A stretch of 37,713 nucleotides of DNA from Coemansia sp. RSA 922 (Eukaryota > Kickxellomycota > Kickxellomycetes > Kickxellales > Kickxellaceae): the NCBI GenBank assembly GCA_027577415.1, contig JANBQS010000092.1:1-37713 (forward strand), given 5' to 3'. This document shows, in pieces, positions 1 to 7,172 of this stretch. The stretch's first letter is position 1, and every line of letters starts with the position of its first letter. A program made the translations under genes and the position numbers. The notes under the pieces were generated by a model. The model was not told the origin of the DNA, did not search any database, and saw nothing but the letters and a program-made list of their open reading frames with translations.

Positions 1-512
1 TGCCATTTTGTCATAAAGACTGCGCTTCGACGTGGGTCAGGGATATCCTTAGGGTCGTTGTTTTGAATGCGCCAATAACACATCACGCCTTGTAGCTCGT
101 TGCGCAACACCTGTTGGATATGCATCACGTATTCTATATCTTCCATATCACTCTCTTCCCCCATGTCACCCTCATCCTCTATTTCACTCTCTTCTACTCT
201 ATTATTCTTTTCTTGACAAATGCGCTCAGCGTAGCCTGAGCTAACCATCCACTCGACATAGTCAGCTAGACGAGAGTCAGTTACTTCCTCGTTGTTGCCA
301 TAGTCAGCTAGACGAGAGTCAGTTACTTTGTCGTTGTCGACACCATAGTGCTCGTTACAGTAGTGGATCCACAGGGCAATTCGCGAATAATAGCACCCTT
401 TAGTCTCCGGAGATATGAACGCACAGTTCTCGAGCTTGTCCTTAGCTGTTTGAAGTTCGCTGTCCGTGTATAGCACTGCTGCTTTAGAAGAGGTAGTAGT
501 GTCTTGGCTCAT
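1..512 (-). CDS. Tyrosine-recombinase-like core-binding (SAM-like) domain protein, C-terminus off the left edge
   Basis: The frame is open from an ATG at 512 to the window edge, giving about 170 codons with no stop. After a short polar leader the protein reads like the helical N-terminal core-binding domain of fungal tyrosine recombinases (crypton/integrase type): a T-x-x-x-Y start, an aromatic WIHYC-like helix, a V-T-x-x-x-L-x-x-Y-V-E-W segment, then a helix ending in C-Y-W-R-I. No catalytic R-H-R-Y residues lie in the visible part. Two insertions set it apart from its frameshifted sister at 6386-6867: a 42-bp in-frame tandem duplication and an acidic insert of about 26 residues containing two EES-x-x-ED units. 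In the sister, the reading frame stops about 34 codons after the conserved end, so this could be a solo DNA-binding domain rather than an active recombinase. DNA binding is inferred. Confidence 0.6.
   Translation of the reverse strand, partial: MSQDTTTSSKAAVLYTDSELQTAKDKLENCAFISPETKGCYYSRIALWIHYCNEHYGVDNDKVTDSRLADYGNNEEVTDSRLADYVEWMVSSGYAERICQEKNNRVEESEIEDEGDMGEESDMEDIEYVMHIQQVLRNELQGVMCYWRIQNNDPKDIPDPRRSAVFMTKW
257..328. repeat. 42-bp in-frame tandem duplication inside the recombinase-like gene
   Basis: A 30-base stretch beginning catagtcagctag at 257 recurs at 299, an offset of 42 bases (14 codons). The duplication repeats the V-T-D-S-R-L-A-D-Y segment and keeps the frame. The sister copy near 6660 has the segment once. 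Confidence 0.85.
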
Positions 513-1230
513 GGTTAACCTGGATTGCTGTCAAATACCGTGTGTGAGAAGGCAGGTAAAAAAAATAATATTTGGAAGAATAAATTTCTAGAGAAGCAAG
601 AGACAAAAAATTAGCAGCACTTGGGATAAAAAAAACCCCCCACAAGGGCAGGTCAAAGTCTAGAGTGGCAATTGCTCTTTCAGCCTTTTGCAATTGTAGC
701 GCACTTTCTGTTCAGCAAATTCTCCCCCTTTTTTGGTCGACGCACAAAGGGGCTTTGTTTGTCCTGTTGCCTTTATAATAATTTGTAGCACATTGCCTTT
801 GAACAGTGTTTTCTTGCCTCATTTAGCACATGTGCTTGAGCAAACAAATAATGACCACTCATAGTTAAGACTGTCGATAAGTTGGCAACGAGTAGCCCAT
901 GTTAGCCTCACCAGACCTGTAAGAGAAGGCATACTGATTTTACATCCACGGACTCGGCTTTCATTAGCTTGCATACGTGTAGCTGGACAATATTTAGATA
1001 TTGACCCCAATGCCGATGAGCATCAATGCAACCACCCCTACCCCCAAACATTGGCGGGTGGGCCTGCTGAGAATTACGACTGCAGTTGGCCGTGGCTACC
1101 AAGACAGTCATAGACTGTGGAAGTACGAAACTAATCATTAATAATCGAGCTCATTTCAATATATATTTGTAAGATCCTATGGAATATTAAGCCATACCGA
1201 GTTAGACTTGGTCTCAGGGAAATATTGGAG
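513..1230. other. Gene-free stretch upstream of the recombinase-like gene
   Basis: The first ~100 bases (to about 615) match the region upstream of the frameshifted copy (6868-6970), so the duplication includes the presumed promoter. The rest holds short ORFs on the minus strand but no recognisable domain. A 76-codon ATG frame (908-1138) has no coding hallmark I trust. Confidence 0.5.
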
Positions 1231-1380
1231 CTAAAGCTTGAGCCACTTATAGATATCATTCGTATGGTGAACTATCCCGCAATGCTCCGCAAAGGCACTT
1301 AGGCCATAAAATGTTGCATTACAAGAACTGCAGGTATATTCCTTCTCGACTTCCGTCTTGTGCACATTTGAAGCTGGCAT
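1231..1380 (-). CDS. 49-aa single C2H2 zinc-finger microprotein (copy 1)
   Basis: This is a short ATG-to-TAG frame of 49 codons. Almost the whole protein is one zinc finger, C-x2-C-x12-H-x4-H, with the core FAEHC, followed by a short tail D-I-Y-x-W-L. The gene at 1825-2010 encodes the same spacing, the same FAEHC core and a matching D-L-W-x-W-V tail, so two independent short frames support each other. Both proteins also start Met-Pro. The finger resembles the C2H2-like (DUF3505/OrsD-type) fingers seen in fungal repeat-associated proteins. A TATA box lies about 95-103 bases upstream. Role unknown; a DNA- or protein-binding microprotein is inferred. Confidence 0.6.
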   Translation of the reverse strand: MPASNVHKTEVEKEYTCSSCNATFYGLSAFAEHCGIVHHTNDIYKWLKL

Positions 1381-1473
1381 AGTTTGTAGATTTAAAAGGG
1401 GTTTAGTAGGGAATAAAATGGGTGCTTGGATAATTGCAGTGAGTTTGGCAGCATTCTCCGTAAAAGTATGTGG

Positions 1474-1483
1474 CTTTTATATA
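1474..1483 (-). promoter_or_regulatory. TATA box of zinc-finger microgene 1
   Basis: The minus strand reads TATATAAAAG, ending 94 bases before the ATG at 1380. This is typical spacing for a TATA promoter with a 50-70 nt leader. Confidence 0.5.
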
Positions 1484-1824
1484 GAACTTTATTCCTATCT
1501 ACTTTTTTCACAATGAACTTGTTTTCCCAACGGCTAAAAATCACACGAGTACTTTCTCATTTCAAGGTATCATATCATATGCATGTTTTGGTTCTTCCTA
1601 TCAGCAGTTTGAGCTGGCGACAAAATTCACACTTGGAAGAACGAGTGAGAGAGAAAGAGAGATTATTATCACTTGGCGCCACTTTGCATACTGGCACGTA
1701 TGCATCTCTCACTACCGTGTTATAACTATATTGGCACTGATTATTAAAAGTAGCGAGAAAGCTGTATTTAGAATTATAAAGCAATATGGAGAAATCAAAG
1801 TACTAACTTTGACCTGTCCTTAAT

Positions 1825-2010
1825 TCACCAAGCTAGAAGAGCATTCGGTACCCACTCCCAGAGGTCTCCAGGGGCCTTGCCCGGGTGCCATTCTCTGCAG
1901 TGCTCTGCAAACACCTTGTATATGGGGGCAACTGCACCACATCGGATGCATCGGAGGGGATAAGGTGGTGGCAATCTTGATTTAGTTACTTGACTGGAAA
2001 GAGTAGGCAT
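1825..2010 (-). CDS. 61-aa single C2H2 zinc-finger microprotein (copy 2)
   Basis: The frame runs from an ATG at 2010 to a stop at 1825. A basic, proline-rich leader of about 18 residues precedes one finger with the spacing C-x2-C-x12-H-x4-H (CIRCG ... FAEHCREWH). A tryptophan-rich tail of about 18 residues, G-D-L-W-E-W-V, follows. It is a paralogue of the gene at 1231-1380: same strand, about 440 bases apart, same finger spacing, same FAEHC core, same tail pattern. A TATA box is 74-81 bases upstream. The protein is too short for a conventional transcription factor. It may act by competing for partners or binding zinc, but nothing in the sequence decides this. Confidence 0.6.
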   Translation of the reverse strand: MPTLSSQVTKSRLPPPYPLRCIRCGAVAPIYKVFAEHCREWHPGKAPGDLWEWVPNALLAW

Positions 2011-2083
2011 GGTAGGACCCTAAAGGAGGAAGATATGTAGTATAAATTTTTCTCCCATCCATTTCTTATGTCTGCGGCTCCTA

Positions 2084-2091
2084 TATTTATA
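2084..2091 (-). promoter_or_regulatory. TATA box of zinc-finger microgene 2
   Basis: The minus strand reads TATAAATA within CCCTATAAATATAG, about 75-80 bases before the ATG at 2010. Confidence 0.5.
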
Positions 2092-2427
2092 GGGAGATCC
2101 AGTAGATTCTGCTGCACTGATGTTGGCAAGAGTTCGATGGCAAATATATGACTCTAAAAATCAATGTAGGATTCGCATATTATGCTAGGTTCTGTTTGAT
2201 ATCAGCAACCTGTGCAAAGCGGAATATGATTACATCACACTGTGTTGGGAGGAGCCATAGCTATCATGATGACTTTCATGCCTTTGGTCTCTTTTTTAGC
2301 CCCCTCGTCCTTCGATGCCATAGGTGTGGTGACACAAACAGCCTGCCCATCTTTTCTGGTATCTGAGATGACTCAAGCCTATGTTTGTGGTTACAAAACA
2401 AGTTCCCACATGCACTGGCAATTATGA

Positions 2428-2772
2428 CCCCTACATGCTGCCCATTTTATCATCAAGAATGTTGGCAACAGGTGGTTTTGCTGTATTTCCCACTCATGTG
2501 ACACAATAGGACCTGCTCTCATGGGCAAGTATCCCACTCATTTTCCAGTCCTAGTTGAACATAAGGAGCAAAGACTGGTTTTTGCTGACAATGTCAACTG
2601 AGACATTACCATGACAGCAGGAATGCATGTGCTACTGGTTCCGCTTAAGGAGTATTCAGAGCTTCAGAATTACATAGAGTGTATTACTCACCATCCACCA
2701 AATAATAGTAACTGTACTCAAGATGCCAATTATAAGTACAATGTCACAGATGGTAAATTAGAGAAATGTTAG
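2428..2772 (+). pseudogene. Relic of the small-protein family found at 3428 and 4374
   Basis: Frame 1 is open from 2428 to a TAG at 2770-2772 except for one internal TGA at 2599-2601 (another TGA at 2425-2427 closes it upstream). The residues around the internal stop align without gaps to the intact protein at 3428-3763 over 27 positions (shared L, V, A, V, M-H-V and P) and to the frame at 4374-4655. The last 37 residues match the C-terminus of the 4374 frame, including Y-I, a P, Y-x-Y-N and a final K-C. At the TGA the 4374 copy has a tyrosine next to a conserved Asp, so a TGG or aromatic codon was probably lost. No start codon can be assigned. Confidence 0.55.
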
Positions 2773-3057
2773 TTCATGGTTTCTGTAGGACTTCGACGCT
2801 CAGCGACAATATCCGACATTTTTATTGTGCCTAATATCAACGGCTGTAATCAACGGCGCCTCGATCATGAGCAGTGCCACCATTACTGTTTCCCATGGAC
2901 CATTCGCCCTATATAAGGGTCCGTGCACCAGCAGCCGTAGACTAGTTAGGCAATCGCCTTTTAACTTTATTACTTTTTATTTACTTAAATACAAAGACGT
3001 AAGGACTGGTGAACTTAGGCGTTAGCCGCTAATAACTCACATACTCCAACCTACAAT
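2773..3057 (+). other. Spacer between the family relic and the first promoter cassette
   Basis: This is AT-rich DNA. A TATA-like tataagg near 2911 is present but no ORF with family similarity follows. I see no recognised feature. Confidence 0.4.
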
Positions 3058-3124
3058 GTGTTCGAATAGGGCATCCAATTATTTGGTTTCAAACCAGATT
3101 CTTGAGTAGCTTGAGGAAAAAAAA

Positions 3125-3195
3125 TGACGTAAAGCAAAATTTTTAAAAGTTTCTTTGGGCTTTGAAACACAATGCTTCAAAGACAAATGACGTAA
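3125..3195 (+). promoter_or_regulatory. Pair of CRE/ATF-like bZIP sites in cassette A
   Basis: TGACGTAA occurs at 3125-3132 and 3188-3195, 63 bases apart. The sequence is a close variant of the ATF/CREB recognition site TGACGTCA. Both sites are kept in cassette B, which argues that they matter. Binding by a stress- or cAMP-type bZIP factor is inferred. Confidence 0.5.
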
Positions 3196-3329
3196 TACCT
3201 ATTTTTGTAAAGTGCCGTCAGGTTGAGCACTATATTTCAAAGCACTGGAGACTTGCCACATGCTCTTTCTAGGGGGAAGGGAGGAGGCAGCCTGTCCCAA
3301 ACTACTCTGGCACAGGAGTGCATTTCTGC

Positions 3330-3337
3330 TATAAATT
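3330..3337 (+). promoter_or_regulatory. TATA box of cassette A
   Basis: TATAAATT is followed by gagtgcagtgg and is conserved in copy B (5173-5180). It lies 98 bases upstream of the ATG at 3428. Confidence 0.6.
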
Positions 3338-3427
3338 GAGTGCAGTGGCCTTGTCTCTTGCCAAACACCTCTTTTCTACATATTCCATTCTCACATCCCT
3401 CTTTTTAAACACTTTTTGGCATCTGAA

Positions 3428-3763
3428 ATGTCGCAACGTATAGAGATTTATTACTATAAAGGATACGGAGTGTACAAAATCCATTCGATTACAACAGGTA
3501 TTGGACTTTCTTTTGGCTGGGTTAAGAATCATACCTTGAGTTGGTCTGATATAGTACCTGAATCTCCGCATTATGTGAAAGTAATTAAACTTGAAGATAA
3601 CAAGTTAGTCGGTGCAGGAGAGGTAGAAGAGGGTAGATTGTTAGAGCCGAATATGCATGTAATGGTGTATCCCAAGGTAAATAACGAGGTCGAACCATAT
3701 GAGCATTTATTGGCCATTCTTTCTAAGTATCCACCGCCTGTTGTTTTTCAACCAGAAATGTGA
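3428..3763 (+). CDS. Small unrecognised protein, intact family member (111 aa)
   Basis: I chose the ATG at 3428 (context gaaATGt); the in-frame codon at 3416 is TTG. The protein is soluble-looking, with no signal peptide, membrane segment or cysteine. It starts with a tyrosine-rich stretch (residues 5-16) and ends in a proline-rich tail (Y-P-P-P at 101-104). Residues 57-83 align without gaps to the relic at 2428-2772, and less closely to 4374-4655, sharing L60, V61, A63, V66, M76-H77-V78 and P82. A helix-like segment follows in all three. I know no family with this pattern. Its promoter is cassette A, with two CRE-like sites and a TATA box. The stop is TGA, so TGA is a normal stop in this genome. 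Confidence 0.65.
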   Translation: MSQRIEIYYYKGYGVYKIHSITTGIGLSFGWVKNHTLSWSDIVPESPHYVKVIKLEDNKLVGAGEVEEGRLLEPNMHVMVYPKVNNEVEPYEHLLAILSKYPPPVVFQPEM

Positions 3764-4373
3764 TTTAGGGTCAATGATACTATATATGGGTTTGAGTAGA
3801 TATCTGCCTGAATTGCCCACATGGCAGGACCTCACACAGTTCCCATTAAAATAGGAATGTTGTCTAAATCCGCCCTTCTGTCAAGTATAAGCTTTTCTCA
3901 ATTACTTTTTATGTCACAGCGAAAGGATAAGAAGAGCAAATCACCACCCATGTTGGATATTTTGTTTTAGTACTTATACTCTCACCCATCCTGTTTCTGA
4001 GGAGCGAATAGGAAAGAGGCATTGTTTTTTATTACTAGAATAAGTCACATACACCTTTCTTAATAATATAGGCAAGCCAGGTGGAGAGATTCAGTTCCTT
4101 GCATACTTGCATGGCGACAACAATTTATTGGTCTTTTGGTAAATGCTACTTGAACTAGCTGCTCCGAGGTGCGTCAATGGCTACTGAGCAAGTATGCCTT
4201 TAGTTGGTAGAAAGATATTGTCACATAGCCGTCGTATGTGACGTAGCACTGATTAACGTTGATGATCACAATATGTCTCAACAGTATTTATATGTTTTCC
4301 CACTCAGCACTAGGCTGAGGAATCGGGGAGTTTTCTCTCTTGTCTTTTCAGAATTTATTGTTTTAACATTTGA
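3764..4373 (+). other. Gene-free stretch between small-protein genes
   Basis: This is AT-rich with only short frames. A TGACGTAG site lies at about 4238-4245 and an ATG frame of 38 codons starts at 4275 (MSQQYLYVFPLS…). That frame could be a lost first exon of the relic at 4374, but I see no convincing splice pair. Confidence 0.4.
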
Positions 4374-4655
4374 AAAACTACTCTTGTAACACCTCCCATC
4401 GATGTGTTTACTAAACATTGTGTGACCCAAGTTAAGCTACAAGACCAGGCACTACTTTTTAGATGGTGGGTCGACTATGATGCTATTGTGTCAGAAGGTA
4501 ACCATGGTCTCGCACTTCCTGATATGAGTACACACAATAATTTAGAACAGTACATTAAGAGTATCCTTACAAACTGCCCGCTGGCTGGTGCTGATGGCAA
4601 TATACTTGACCAGTTTGAGTATAATACTGAAACGAAGAGCTTTGTCAAATGCTAG
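4374..4655 (+). pseudogene. 5'-truncated member of the small-protein family
   Basis: The frame is open for 93 codons from 4374 to a TAG at 4653-4655, and its sequence looks coding. There is no usable ATG before 4524 (the ORF otherwise begins at GTG, 4404). Residues spanning VKLQDQALLF … GNHGLALP match the relic at 2428-2772 nearly without gaps (shared Q, L, F, V, D, G, H, L, P). The C-terminal part (L-E-Q-Y-I … E-Y-N … K-C-stop) matches that relic's end. It is either a pseudogene that lost its 5' part or the last exon of a spliced gene whose first exon I cannot place. Confidence 0.5.
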
Positions 4656-4971
4656 TGTCTGTTTTCTATCCACTAATGACTTTGTTGATCAGTACTCATT
4701 GGCACGCTTACTGGTCTTGTTATGTTCACTATTGTCACTTAGCTTAACAGACAAGTAATACAACAAGCATTGTCAGTTGCTTTGTGACTTGAGTGCTTGA
4801 TCGCTTGAGGCTTAATCCATCGTAATTAATCACGGCAAAGTGTTGGACACCTGCATTCCTTTCTACAGTTGTGGTTTTAAAGAGAATGACGTCTTTAACG
4901 GATACGTGTTTGGATGGGGCATTCAATTATTTGGCTTCAAACCGGATTTTTGAATAGATTGAGGAAAAAAA

Positions 4972-5037
4972 TGACGTAGTGAGCAAATTAAAAGGGTTCT
5001 TTGGCCTTTGACACTGTGTTCCAAAGAAATGACGTAA
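4972..5037 (+). promoter_or_regulatory. Pair of CRE/ATF-like bZIP sites in cassette B
   Basis: TGACGTAG (4972-4979) and TGACGTAA (5030-5037) lie 58 bases apart, in the same relative places as in cassette A. A further TGACGTCT occurs upstream at about 4887. Confidence 0.5.
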
Positions 5038-5172
5038 TACTTATTTTCGGAAAGTGCTTTCAGGTTGAGCACTATATTTCAAAGCACTGGAGACTTGCCA
5101 CATGCTCTTTCTAGGGGGAAAGGAAGAGGCAGCTTGCTCCAAACCACACTAGCAGGGGAAGGCGCTTTCTGC

Positions 5173-5180
5173 TATAAATT
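5173..5180 (+). promoter_or_regulatory. TATA box of cassette B
   Basis: TATAAATT followed by aagtgcagtgg lies 135 bases upstream of the ATG at 5308. It is the counterpart of the TATA box at 3330. Confidence 0.6.
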
Positions 5181-5307
5181 AAGTGCAGTGGCACTGCCCC
5201 TTGCCAAACACCTTTTTTCTCTACATACCACTACTCACTCCAATCGGCTACTCATCTCCTACATTTTTTGCATCCAGCATCACCAGGTTTCAAATAAGAA
5301 CAACGAA

Positions 5308-5727
5308 ATGAGTGCCCTCAAGAACTATGTGAACATTGTTTGGGTTACACCTGGTGGTTCCTACGAAGTTGTTACTTACTACTTTGAAATTGCCAATGCC
5401 AATGCCGCTAACGCTTGTCTCTCTAATCATACTGAGAAAACATATGATTCCAAATATAAAACCACACATGTGATAGGCACGCATAACTATGTTGGTGATA
5501 GTACAGTCATTGAAGGAAAGTATGATGAAGCAGAGAATTGGGTGCATGGCGCGTTTACTTATCTATATAATAGTGAAACTCACATAGATAAAGTTAATTT
5601 AGCCATAAAAGAGTTTAAAGCTATGTATAACAATGGCGAAGGCACTATTGATGCAGCGCACAGAGGAGCTTATTATTGGTATGATTCCAAGGAAGGTATA
5701 ACTGAGAAGCCAGGCCCCATGTCATAG
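5308..5727 (+). CDS. Small unrecognised protein driven by cassette B (139 aa)
   Basis: The ATG at 5308 (context cgaaATGa) is the first ATG after the cassette B TATA box; the frame also runs upstream without an ATG in a promoter context. The protein has a hydrophobic first strand (Y7-V-N-I-V-W12), an Asn/Ala-rich segment (29-37), and an aromatic C-terminal part (Y122-Y-W-Y125). It has no signal peptide and only one cysteine. Residues 64-89 can be laid on residues 57-83 of the 3428 protein by hydrophobic pattern only. The N-terminus also resembles that of the 126-aa protein at 19852-20232 (…V-x-I-V-W…Y…A/E-I…). Function unknown; distant membership of the same family is a guess. Confidence 0.6.
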   Translation: MSALKNYVNIVWVTPGGSYEVVTYYFEIANANAANACLSNHTEKTYDSKYKTTHVIGTHNYVGDSTVIEGKYDEAENWVHGAFTYLYNSETHIDKVNLAIKEFKAMYNNGEGTIDAAHRGAYYWYDSKEGITEKPGPMS

Positions 5728-6385
5728 TTGGAAATACTGGCATTGCTACATTGACACACTACCTAGCATCTTGTTTGGGATCATCTAGCAATACAAAGTA
5801 TAATATATTGTGGCTACAACTTGTTGGTGTTGTACTATTCAAGAGACACTCATTTGTTGAAGACTTGTGTTTCCCACTCTCTTATGCTGCAATAGTCAAC
5901 TGCACTGTTGTTACTCTACAAGCTACATTCTCTCTGAAGTAGCATTTATTAGGTTTCTTATGTTTACAAGCACTTGTTTTGTTGACAATAATTAATTACC
6001 ATATATTTTACAATGCTAGGAAATGTTTTGACACTCTTGGGAGGGGTGTTTTCTCCATCGAGCACTACCAGCTGCTTTGCGACCTGGATGCTTGGCTCGC
6101 CAAAGTATACCTTTCTACTACGGCTGTGAGGCGCCGCACCGTTTGTATAAGAACCTTTACGACGTTTTTGACTGAAAGGTATCTGGTACTCAAAAGCAGT
6201 AGTTTGTTAAAACTCGAAAAAGTAGACAATGGGCAGAACGTGACAGAGACGAGCAGTGACCAAATGATGGAGACATTATTGCCAATTGAATTGTTCCTTA
6301 CGTCATATGTAGAATCAAATCTATCATGCCTGGCTGAATGATGGCTCCATATATTAGTAATTAACGGATTAATCAATTACTAGGT
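5728..6385. other. Gene-free stretch left of the recombinase pseudogene
   Basis: Only frames starting at TTG are present (for example 5979-6341), and none has a recognisable domain. A TTACGTCA (CRE-like, reverse) lies near 6299, and an inverted repeat lies at the right end (6355-6382). Confidence 0.4.
6355..6382. repeat. Inverted repeat beside the recombinase pseudogene
   Basis: Perfect 8-base arms, TAGTAATT (6355-6362) and AATTACTA (6375-6382), flank a 12-base spacer that itself contains the palindrome GATTAATC. The repeat begins 3 bases beyond the stop codon (6386-6388) of the pseudogene's corrected frame. It may be a terminator-like hairpin or a recombination site; nothing decides between them. 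Confidence 0.45.
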
Positions 6386-6867
6386 TCAAATGGTAGGCTC
6401 GTTACGAGGTAGTTTCATATCGTTAGAGTGCCTGCTGCGCTGTAGCTGGCGCTGTCGAGGATAACGCTGGACAATGTCTTGCCACTTTGTCATAAAAGAC
6501 ACTGCTTCTACGCGGATCAGTGATATCAACGCGTTCGTTGTTTTTAATGCGCCAATAGCACAGCACGCTTTGGAGTTGATTGCACAGAACTCGCTGTATA
6601 TGAGTCTGGCCCTGGCGAATGCGTTCTGCAGCTCCTGAACTCACCATCCACTCGACATAGTCAGCTAGATGAGAGTAGGTTACTTTGTCGTCGTTGCCAT
6701 AGTGCTCTTTACTGTAGTGGATCCACAGGGCAATTCGCGAAGAATAACACCCCTTTGTGCTTGGAGACACGAATGTGCAGCCCTCAAGTTTGTCCTTGGC
6801 CGTTTGAAGTTCGCTGTCCGTGTGCAGCACTGCTGCTTTATAAGAGATAGTAGTGTTTTTGGCTCAT
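6386..6867 (-). pseudogene. Frameshifted copy of the recombinase core-binding-domain gene
   Basis: This is homologous to 1-512 at DNA and protein level, from the ATG (6867) to the segment D-P-R-R-S-x-V-F. There are two single-base gains relative to the left copy: one in an A-run just after the start (CCAAAAAC versus CCAAGAC), which brings an early TAA, and one in a T-run near 6495, which throws the end out of frame. The uninterrupted part (6423-6830) begins at a GTG. If both gains are ignored, the frame stops at 6386-6388, only about 34 codons past the conserved block. The ancestor would then be about 160 residues with no catalytic domain. It lacks the duplication and the acidic insert of the left copy. 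Confidence 0.6.
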
Positions 6868-7172
6868 GGTCAACTTGGACTACTGTCAGAATACCGTGTG
6901 AGAGAAGGCAGCTAAAAAGAATAACAATTTGAATGAAGTTTGGATGTCTAGAGAAGCAAGAGGCTAAAAAGCGACAGGACAGGAAAAGAGACCAGCGATG
7001 GTAATGGCTTTGATAGCTCGTTCTAGCTTTAGCTATTGAAGTGTACGTCATCATAGGCATAAACACCAATTTAACAGATGCGTATAACAAGCCCTGATTG
7101 TTCATCGCCAAATTAACCCTTAATGAATAACAAATAGTCGATACATTACAAAAAGAAAAAAAATAAAGCCGT
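6868..7172. other. Boundary between accessory block and core genes
   Basis: The first ~100 bases repeat the sequence upstream of the left recombinase-like gene (513-615). The rest is the 3' flank of the LRR gene, with AATAAA-like text on the minus strand. No gene seen. Confidence 0.5.

Larger units (their letters stand above)
3058..3395 (+). repeat. Promoter cassette, copy A
   Basis: This stretch of about 335 bases is clearly homologous to 4906-5238, including a long identical run around 3225-3270 (…gttgagcactatatttc…). It starts at gtgttcg and ends in the leader just before the ORF at 3428. It contains two TGACGTAA sites (3125-3132, 3188-3195) and TATAAATT (3330-3337), 98 bases before the ATG. 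The similarity does not extend into the coding sequences downstream. Confidence 0.85.
4906..5238 (+). repeat. Promoter cassette, copy B
   Basis: This is homologous to 3058-3395 with many point differences and a few small indels. It keeps one TGACGTAG (4972-4979), one TGACGTAA (5030-5037), the block from gttgagcactatatttc to the agggggaa run, and TATAAATT (5173-5180). It drives a different ORF at 5308. Similarity stops in the leader. Confidence 0.85.

Noticed and set aside
908..1138. 76-codon ATG frame on the minus strand
   Set aside because: No domain, no paralogue, odd composition. A TATA-like AT stretch upstream alone is not enough.
2148..2366. 72-codon ATG frame overlapping the start of the family relic
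   Set aside because: It has no similarity to the family and lies in a different frame from the region with paralogous matches.
2425..2772. TGA read as tryptophan
   Set aside because: TGA is the genuine stop of other genes here (3428-3763 and MLYCD), so recoding is unlikely. Decay explains the relic.
4157..6117. Similarity between about 4157-4201 and 6070-6117 (agctgct … aagtat-cctt)
   Set aside because: Only two short blocks match and the middle does not align, so I do not call it a repeat.
5979..6341. 120-codon frame on the plus strand
   Set aside because: It starts at TTG, has no late ATG of use and no recognised pattern.
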